A stretch of 64,000 bases of DNA, taken from NCBI RefSeq assembly GCF_011745365.1, contig NW_024468909.1:3534001-3598000 (forward strand). Reading direction: 5' to 3'. The translations under genes were made by a program, and so were the position numbers. Positions within the stretch are counted from its first letter, which is position 1. Each line of letters starts with the position of its first letter. Positions 57,747 through 64,000 of this stretch are shown in pieces. The notes beneath the pieces are model-generated. The model had not been told where the DNA came from. It was given only the letters and a program-made list of their open reading frames with translations, and ran no database searches. The stretch is from Cryphonectria parasitica EP155. Lineage: Eukaryota; Ascomycota; Sordariomycetes; Diaporthales; Cryphonectriaceae.

Positions 57747-60114
57747 GATGGGCGTCTTTCTTGTCTCTCCAAGGTGTCGAAAACCGAGACACGGGGGCGG
57801 AAGAGGACTTGTGGTTGGGAGAGAGGAGGAGGAAGATGGATGTTTCACTCCTTTGGAATGCTATCCTTTTTCTTCTTCTTTCTCTTTCCGTCTTTTGAAG
57901 CCAAGGTTCTCTCGGTCCTGTCGCTTGCACGGTTATCGACCGAGAAGAACAGGGGAGAAAAAAAAGGAGCGATAGTCAGAAGAAGAGGAGGGGGAGAAAG
58001 AGATGGTTAGTCAGGTTGGGTGAGGGCAGAGAAAGAGGTGGTGGTGGTGGTCTCTGGTTGGTGGTGCACCGCCAAATGATAAAATTTCGCGGACATTAGA
58101 AAGGGGACCGGGGGTAGATGGCATAGTACTTGCTGTACTTGAACGGCAAGGGTCCCAGGGGTTTTTCGCCGCGGCGGGCTAGTACGATAGTACACCACGG
58201 TAGTGCTTTTATCACATAGTATGGTAGTACTGCTAGTAGTATGGCCTGTATGAACTATGGAGACATGTGGAGGTAGGTGGTGCGGTGGATGGGTTGAGTA
58301 AAGCCAAAAGTGGTGGCACGGCAGAGAGATGATCACCCACAACCTCTCTCAGATAACTCTTGTGCCTGTGGTGAGGATCAAAAAAAGAAGTTCAGAATCG
58401 ACATTCAGGAGGGTTAGAGGGGGTTGGTGGGTGGTTTGGCATTGGGTACAGTAACCCTCCACATGACAAAAAATTTGGATTATAGTAGTGTTAGTAGTAG
58501 TAAAATTATGGGGGATTGCATGTGGTTATTCATGCCTATTCCAGCAAGTCTTCAACTTGTTCAATGTTCCTCCCAATTCTATCAATCTGAATTAGCGTTG
58601 GCATCTAAAGGCTACATGCTATATATTGGCTCTAAAGAATTGAAATTTCTTGACTTGAAACTGAGAGAACATGCTGAATGAGGGAAAACTTGTTTGTTGT
58701 CACATGCTGAGAACTGCTCGACCCTTCGGCCGCCCATGATCGGTCCCCCCTTATTTCCTCCTGACCTCCCTTATCGATAACATCTTGGCATACATAGTAC
58801 AAATATATTCTGTACACCCTACAACAAGGACAATAAGTACATACATACTTGAGTACGTATACAGTAGGAGTACCTGTGTACCACATCAGTACATTCAGTA
58901 CTGAGTAGCAAACCCTCTGCCTCGGCGCGCATGACGCCATCTCCCCTCGATCCACACTCCCTCCCTCCCTCTCCAGCGGGAATCGCCGGCTCCAGACAAG
59001 CCATATGCAGGTTTCTTTTCTTCTTCCCAGACCCGATCCTTAGACGGAAGAGGAGACCCCCAGGGAAAAAGTTTGAAGAGGGAAAAAAAAAAAAAAAAAA
59101 AAAAAAAAGGCCACCCGCACCGCCAGACCCGGTGACATCTCACAAGCGCCGGCATGCCCGGGCTGTCCTCTACCATCGGGCCTCTGCTAAATCCCGGCCG
59201 GTCCGTCCCCCCTGAACGGAACAGGGAAAGACAAAAGGTTTCTTTCCTCTCCCAACCCCCGCTCTCTATGTGGGCCGCTGCCTCTCGATCAAATCCCGTC
59301 CTGTCCGTGATCTGGTCTGCTTTCCATTACACTGGGCCCCTTGCCCTGCTTCTGGTTCTGATAGGATTTGAATGGGATGTACATGAACATCAAATCGAGT
59401 CCCTCCTTGTTCGTCTCGGACGGTCTCGGGGAGAAGAAGAAGAAGAACAAAAAAGACGACCGAGTCCTGAACTTTGCATGATAGTCTACAGAAGACCTCC
59501 GTGAAGGAGGGCTTATTTATCACCCTCATGTCAATGCATTGCCGCACCTGGCGCCAGAGGAGAAGACAGGAGGGTTTCTCTCAAGGCTGCGAGTTGTTGG
59601 AATAGAAAGCGAGTCTCAGAGGGATCTATATAAGTACTTATCATCACTTTGTCGTAGTTCAATGTGGCTAGAGGGCGTCATTCAAGGTTTTGTAAACATC
59701 ATTGTGAGCATTCCGTCTCAGGACACTCTATCTCTGCCCATGTACAGATTGCTATGGTAACCCCCCGTCTCGCTTGTCCTCCGTTGGCGGGCGCTCCTGG
59801 GTATCCGAGCCTCTTACATAAAAGAAATAATATATAGAGGAGACCTCGGTTGTCGTAGCCAAAAGGCAGTAGTAGTAAATGGTATATAGAAAGACCCCTC
59901 CTCAGCTGAGGACTTCACTTTTTGTCCACCGCCTTCCCGGAAAAGGGTCCACCGCCGCTCCAAATGCACCGTGTGGGAAGGGAAGAGAGAAAAAGCAAGA
60001 AAAAAGGGATCAAGAGACGCCCCAACACCATGCGCTATAGTAGAGCCTAGAAAGACAGAAAAATCCCGAAGCTAACCATCCCACGTGCCAATACAAGTTC
60101 AAAAATCCTCGGTT
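57747..60114. other. Intergenic between lag1 (5') and palH (3'), no gene seen
   Basis: 2.4 kb. It includes the lag1 promoter, a run of TAGTAC/GTAGTAC words at 58120-58240, an AT-rich island at about 58430-58690 with an 85-codon frame, an A26 run (59083-59108) and the palH 3' UTR. Other frames are repeat-derived. Confidence 0.5.
59083..59108 (+). repeat. Poly-A run of about 26
   Basis: Uninterrupted A tract. No upstream coding sequence in the same orientation makes it look like a processed retrocopy tail, and no target-site duplication was noticed. Confidence 0.85.
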
Positions 60115-62559
60115 TTAGATTGGAGGAGGCCTCGCGCTCGAGGTTGGCCCCTGAATGGACCTAGCCGGCGCCGTCTCAGACTCGAGCCCTGACACTGGCA
60201 TGGGCCGAGCTAGGTTTGTCATCTCCAGGCTGTTTGCGCCAGAGGAGTTCTGTGATGACGATGCGATCGGTGTGTTATCCGATGCTTGGCTGTTGCTCCG
60301 CCATAACCGCGGCGAGACAAATGTCGAGCCGACCGCCGCCGCCGCCCTTGCGGTGGTGGTGTTATTGTTGTTATTAATGTTGACGGAAGGTGCCTGGGCG
60401 TGTCGCAATGATGGATTTGGCGTCATGGCTCCATTTACCTGTTGTTGTTGATATTGTTCTGCTGCCTGCTCCTGCCGAAGCTGCTGTAGCGCAGCACCCC
60501 TTCGCGGTGGTGCTGGAATCACTCTCACGGGCAGGGCTTTCGTGTCAACCTCGGGCCTCATCCGCTCCCGCAGCCTCTCTGCTCGGGTCACGGCAAAGTC
60601 TTCGAAGCGTGACTTGAAGTTGCGGCGGCCGCTGCTGTCTTGTGAGCTCGGCTCGCTCGCTTTGTGGGATGCCTCCGTCGAGGTCATGTTTCCCCTGGAC
60701 GGCATGCGGAACAGCTGTGTGGCCTGGCTCAAGCCCCGCAACCTGCTACCGCTCTGCGTCGAGGTGTTGGTGGTGTGAGCTGCGGTCTGCCCGGCGGCCT
60801 GGCCAGCAGCAACTTGGCTGGCAGACTGGCTGGGTGTGACTGAAGGCTCTGGGGTGATGGCCAGGGCCCTGTCGACGACCGCATCCGTACGATCTTCGGC
60901 ACTGTTCCGTCTCGACTGCGGTGCCAGAGGTTCGTCCACCTCGGGAACGGCGGCAGGCAGGGCTCCGATTGTGGAGTCTGGGCGAGCATCGGGTGCCGCT
61001 CCAGTGGTTGTGTCGGCCATTGGTTGGTAGTGCACCGCATAGACGGTGCTGGCCGCACTTGCCGTGTCGGTCCTAGACACTGGTGTCGCAGCCGGTGGCG
61101 GTCTTGTCGGCCACAGTGGCGGCTGCAGAAACCGAATTGTGCCGCTCCTCTCGCCCCTGTCGCCCCTGGCAGCCCCGCGCGTCCCAGCTTCAGCACCCGC
61201 TCCGTCGTCGCGAGGCCTGGACCTCGACCTCTGCCGGTATCGAGAGGCTATCGACGACACCAATGGCCAAGGGCCGCTCTTCCCATCCGAGGAGGTCGGG
61301 GCGGCCCTCGCCCTGGTCGCATGACCGCTCTCTCCGCCGTCGTCGTCATCGTCGTCTCGCTTCGTGTTCCTCCTTTTTCGCGGCCACGAGTATTCCGACA
61401 CTGACATGCCCAGCATCTCGTCCCCGTCAAACACCTCTCGGCCCAGGATGCCGTCCTTCTTCTCTTCTCTTTCTAGTGCCTCGATTCGTTCCACCCACTC
61501 CCACACTATGGTGCTGGCTGCCGCACCCCCAACCCAGCGCACATAATCACCCCAGCTGGTAAAGTCCGGCTTGCAGATATCCAAGATGAAGAACACGATC
61601 GGGACCAGGACTGCCGTGACCGAGAGCAAGGCCACAAGTCCGATGTTGCGCATCTGCGGGTGGTAGTACGCGTAGTGTTTCTTCATGAAGGAGTAGTAGA
61701 CAACCCAGGCGGCGTAGAGAACCCCAAGCGAGAGCTGAAAGAGATAACTGAGCGCGGGGATGGCGTCGGTGAAGGAGCGAGGGCGTGTAGCGCCTGCGGT
61801 CGTGTACATGAAACTGTTGAGGGAGTCGAAGAGGACACCAAAGGCGATCAATGCAAAGGCAGTCCACTTGATGATGATCTTCTCCCGCTGCCGGGGGAAG
61901 AGTCTGATGAGGGTCTGGGCCTGTGCGAGCCACAGGAAGGCCTCGGATATGATCTTGATGACCTTGAGCTCCGTGCTCCCCAGCACGTCGGCCTGCATCA
62001 CCGAGGCGTTCTGGTATCCACCAGCATACTGCTGCTCGGCGACTCGGAAGGTGTCGACCGTCGCGATGGTCATGGACACGGCAACAAAAGTAGCGGCCAT
62101 CTTCTGCAGCCAGGGACGGCCTCCGATATTCTGGCCGCCTGTCCCACCACTCGTGAAGCCCCCCCTTCCGAGCACGACCACACCGCCGTCAAGAAACGAT
62201 CGTGGCGTGATGAGCAACATGATAACCAGCGTGTACGCGATAACGGTGGTCGCGGCGAGGGCATAGCATTGAGGAAAGGTCGAGGCGTAAAAAGGATCTC
62301 GAACCTCAAAGGCTGAGGTGCTGTCGCTGGCCTTCTCTTGGACTTCTAATATGCCCGTGTTGGCAACGGCGACAGGTAGTGATGATTGGGTGCATTCTGG
62401 GGTGAAGACGGCAGCCTGGGTAAGGGTGATGGTGCCTCTCCCCGCGATGTCGAGTACACCTCCTGCTGGCAGGCTGACAGCCGAACAATCAGATGCCAGC
62501 GATGATGCTGCCGCCGCCGCCGACGTAACAGACGCCAGGATGAACAGACGCAGGTCCAT
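60115..62559 (-). CDS. palH: Alkaline-pH sensor PalH/RIM21
   Basis: A single-exon frame of 814 residues. PalH is the seven-helix plasma-membrane sensor that recruits arrestin PalF and starts processing of transcription factor PacC at alkaline pH. The start MDLRLFILAS gives a hydrophobic signal-like N-terminus, then an extracellular region with three Cys (SDCSAV, TPECTQ, PQCYAL). Seven hydrophobic segments follow between about residues 95 and 360, including CYALAATTVIAYTLVIMLLI, LWLAQAQTLIRLFPRQREK and NIGLVALLSVTAVLVPIVFFILDICKPDF. The 430-residue cytosolic tail is Ser/Arg/Gln-rich and disordered. An upstream in-frame ATG (62637) would place 26 charged residues before the signal-like helix, so 62559 is preferred. 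GCCARG words occur upstream (for example 63290-63295) but are no more frequent than chance. Confidence 0.9.
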   Translation of the reverse strand: MDLRLFILASVTSAAAAASSLASDCSAVSLPAGGVLDIAGRGTITLTQAAVFTPECTQSSLPVAVANTGILEVQEKASDSTSAFEVRDPFYASTFPQCYALAATTVIAYTLVIMLLITPRSFLDGGVVVLGRGGFTSGGTGGQNIGGRPWLQKMAATFVAVSMTIATVDTFRVAEQQYAGGYQNASVMQADVLGSTELKVIKIISEAFLWLAQAQTLIRLFPRQREKIIIKWTAFALIAFGVLFDSLNSFMYTTAGATRPRSFTDAIPALSYLFQLSLGVLYAAWVVYYSFMKKHYAYYHPQMRNIGLVALLSVTAVLVPIVFFILDICKPDFTSWGDYVRWVGGAAASTIVWEWVERIEALEREEKKDGILGREVFDGDEMLGMSVSEYSWPRKRRNTKRDDDDDDGGESGHATRARAAPTSSDGKSGPWPLVSSIASRYRQRSRSRPRDDGAGAEAGTRGAARGDRGERSGTIRFLQPPLWPTRPPPAATPVSRTDTASAASTVYAVHYQPMADTTTGAAPDARPDSTIGALPAAVPEVDEPLAPQSRRNSAEDRTDAVVDRALAITPEPSVTPSQSASQVAAGQAAGQTAAHTTNTSTQSGSRLRGLSQATQLFRMPSRGNMTSTEASHKASEPSSQDSSGRRNFKSRFEDFAVTRAERLRERMRPEVDTKALPVRVIPAPPRRGAALQQLRQEQAAEQYQQQQVNGAMTPNPSLRHAQAPSVNINNNNNTTTARAAAAVGSTFVSPRLWRSNSQASDNTPIASSSQNSSGANSLEMTNLARPMPVSGLESETAPARSIQGPTSSARPPPI

Positions 62560-64000
62560 GGCTGGCAACGGGTCCCGGGCGGGTCGCGGCCAGCCGCTGG
62601 CAGAATCTCTACTGGGCAATCGCCTCCGGCAAAACAAAAATATTGCCTACCTCGGACACGCCATCCGTGAGGGCTTTCCCAGCTGATGATGCGGCCAATC
62701 GCGGCGGGAATGGAAATGATTGAGACGGAGTGATGTCGGTGATCGTGGGTATAATCGTTGTCGTCGGTCTTCGTTGTCGTACAGGTTGTCAGTATCGTCG
62801 GGTTCGTCACTGTGCCACCTCGCCCATGCAGCAAAAACGCTCGTGACCTCTGGCGCTGAGCTTTTCTTCTTCTCTTCTTTTTCCCCTTCTCCTGATCTCG
62901 TCTCTTGATCCACAAAAGTCGTCGTCTCCAATCACAAGAGTTTGCGCGCGATGTCGGAGCGTCGGTCGGATATTGTCAATTGTCCAAAGGAGAGGATTGA
63001 GGCGGATGTGTCCTGCAACACGGGAGGAGGGATGAATGAGGGAAAGGGCTGGGCGCCGAGAAAATCCGGGGTGTGTGCAGTCGAGGGATGATCGGGAGAG
63101 ATGGGCGGGATGCAAGAGTGTTGTGCGTTAGAAAGTAAAGTGACGCTGGAGACAAGGAACGAGGATGAGGACGAGTCAAGGGGAACCGGGTATCTCTGGA
63201 CAAAAGTGCCTGGCCGGATCTGTATCTGTCTGTCTCGAAAGCGTTTTACCCTTGGGAGGTATTTGGAGTCGGGGCTCAGACCGGGAGCAGCCAAGGAGAG
63301 AGTGAGGGACAGAGAAGAGACATGGAGACTTGGGCGGACTCGGCCTGGAGATGACAGAGCGGCAGTGGGGCTCAGGACTGGCTGGGGGACGTGGAAAAGA
63401 TGAAGACTCTGGTACATGGTGTAAGACGGCAGGGACGGGCGATTAAGGGATGAGGCAAGGCAGGCAGGCACTGTGCGCATTGTCCAACTAACCCTTTTCC
63501 TCTCTCTCTCTCGTCTACATACTATCGTATGTCCCTCCTGCCATTTTGACAAGCAGCCCACCCCCCTCTCGCCCAACCAGACCCCTCAACGCCCTCCTCC
63601 CCCTTATCCACCTGGAGACGTATGCGCCCCACCATCCCAGCCAGAAGTAGAATGGGCGCTGAATGGCTGGTAGTCTCACATGCTCACAACGTCTGAGGAG
63701 AGCAGAGACTCCGCAAGAATCTATCTCTTCCAGCGCCGAGGTTCTTTGACCGTCGTACAGAATTCTATCTTGCAACATGGAACGAAAAGTAGTGCATCGT
63801 AGTCGCCGAACAAGTCAATGTATGTTGGGCCGTTTGACGAATTGAGACACTAGGTTGTAGGCTGTAACGGCTTCTGCGTGGGGGCTACCACAGAGTTGGG
63901 ATGGGCCCGGCGCTCAGGCTTATAAGGGAACTAGGGCGAGAACTGGAAGAGCCCAAATCCGTGCCCTGTACCTTACCAGAACAGTACATCAAACCGCTGT
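62560..64000. other. palH upstream region, no gene seen
   Basis: 1.4 kb to the window edge. It contains the palH promoter and leader; CT-rich sequence appears in the palH sense near 62860-62890 (GAAAAAG complement) and a CTCTCTCTCTC tract on the plus strand at 63500-63512. Short frames on both strands have no protein character. Nothing indicates the next gene. Confidence 0.45.

Noticed and set aside
59083..59108. A26 run considered as a retroelement tail
   Set aside because: No upstream reverse-transcriptase fragment, no target-site duplication noticed and no gene-like sequence before it.

Overview
The window is nuclear chromosomal DNA of a filamentous ascomycete (Pezizomycotina), most likely a Sordariomycete. 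The evidence is as follows. Most genes carry one to five short GT-AG introns, many with CTRAY-type branch sites. Intergenic DNA is rich in pyrimidine tracts and microsatellites. The gene set includes fungal-specific families (palH/RIM21, VID21/EAF1, DUF1770, HMT1-type ABC half-transporter). There is no bacterial, viral or organellar gene and no recognisable transposon. The species cannot be named from the sequence alone.

Layout. 1-7.9 kb is a compact housekeeping block: an EST1/SMG7-like protein (cut by the window edge), a ZNF511-type C2H2 protein, the spliceosomal protein BUD31, the complex I LYR subunit NDUFA6/B14 and the Pol I/III subunit AC19 (RPC19). 8.7-9.7 kb holds an NmrA-like Rossmann protein with a clear TATA box. 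A 5.9 kb non-coding stretch then leads into an unrecognised 454-residue low-complexity protein (15.6-17.1 kb), followed by another non-coding stretch and an acidic orphan protein (19.5-20.4 kb). 20.6-28.4 kb holds prephenate dehydratase (PHA2), translation release factor eRF1 (SUP45), a DUF1770 protein and a cytosolic GH13 maltase. 29.6-34.5 kb is VID21, the SANT/HSA scaffold of the NuA4 acetyltransferase, with long polyglutamine runs. 36.8-37.8 kb is the G-patch splicing factor SPP2. The next 13.2 kb (37.8-50.9 kb) has no gene I can support but many microsatellites. 50.9-54.2 kb is an HMT1/ABCB6-type ABC transporter, 56.2-57.7 kb a LAG1 ceramide synthase and 60.1-62.6 kb the alkaline-pH sensor PalH.

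The genes do not form a pathway or cluster. They are independent functions: splicing (BUD31, SPP2), transcription and chromatin (AC19, VID21), translation termination (eRF1), NMD/telomere (EST1-like), respiration, Phe synthesis, sphingolipid synthesis, vacuolar transport and pH sensing. I see no undescribed multigene system. The most useful observations are gene-structure points: a 5-nt terminal coding exon in eRF1, a 60-nt in-frame intron in VID21 that an ORF-based call would miss, repeat-driven insertions inside prephenate dehydratase, two unrecognised proteins, repeat-laden leaders, and the gene-poor 13 kb.

All exon boundaries were placed by eye from splice consensus and protein-family continuity; there is no transcript evidence.
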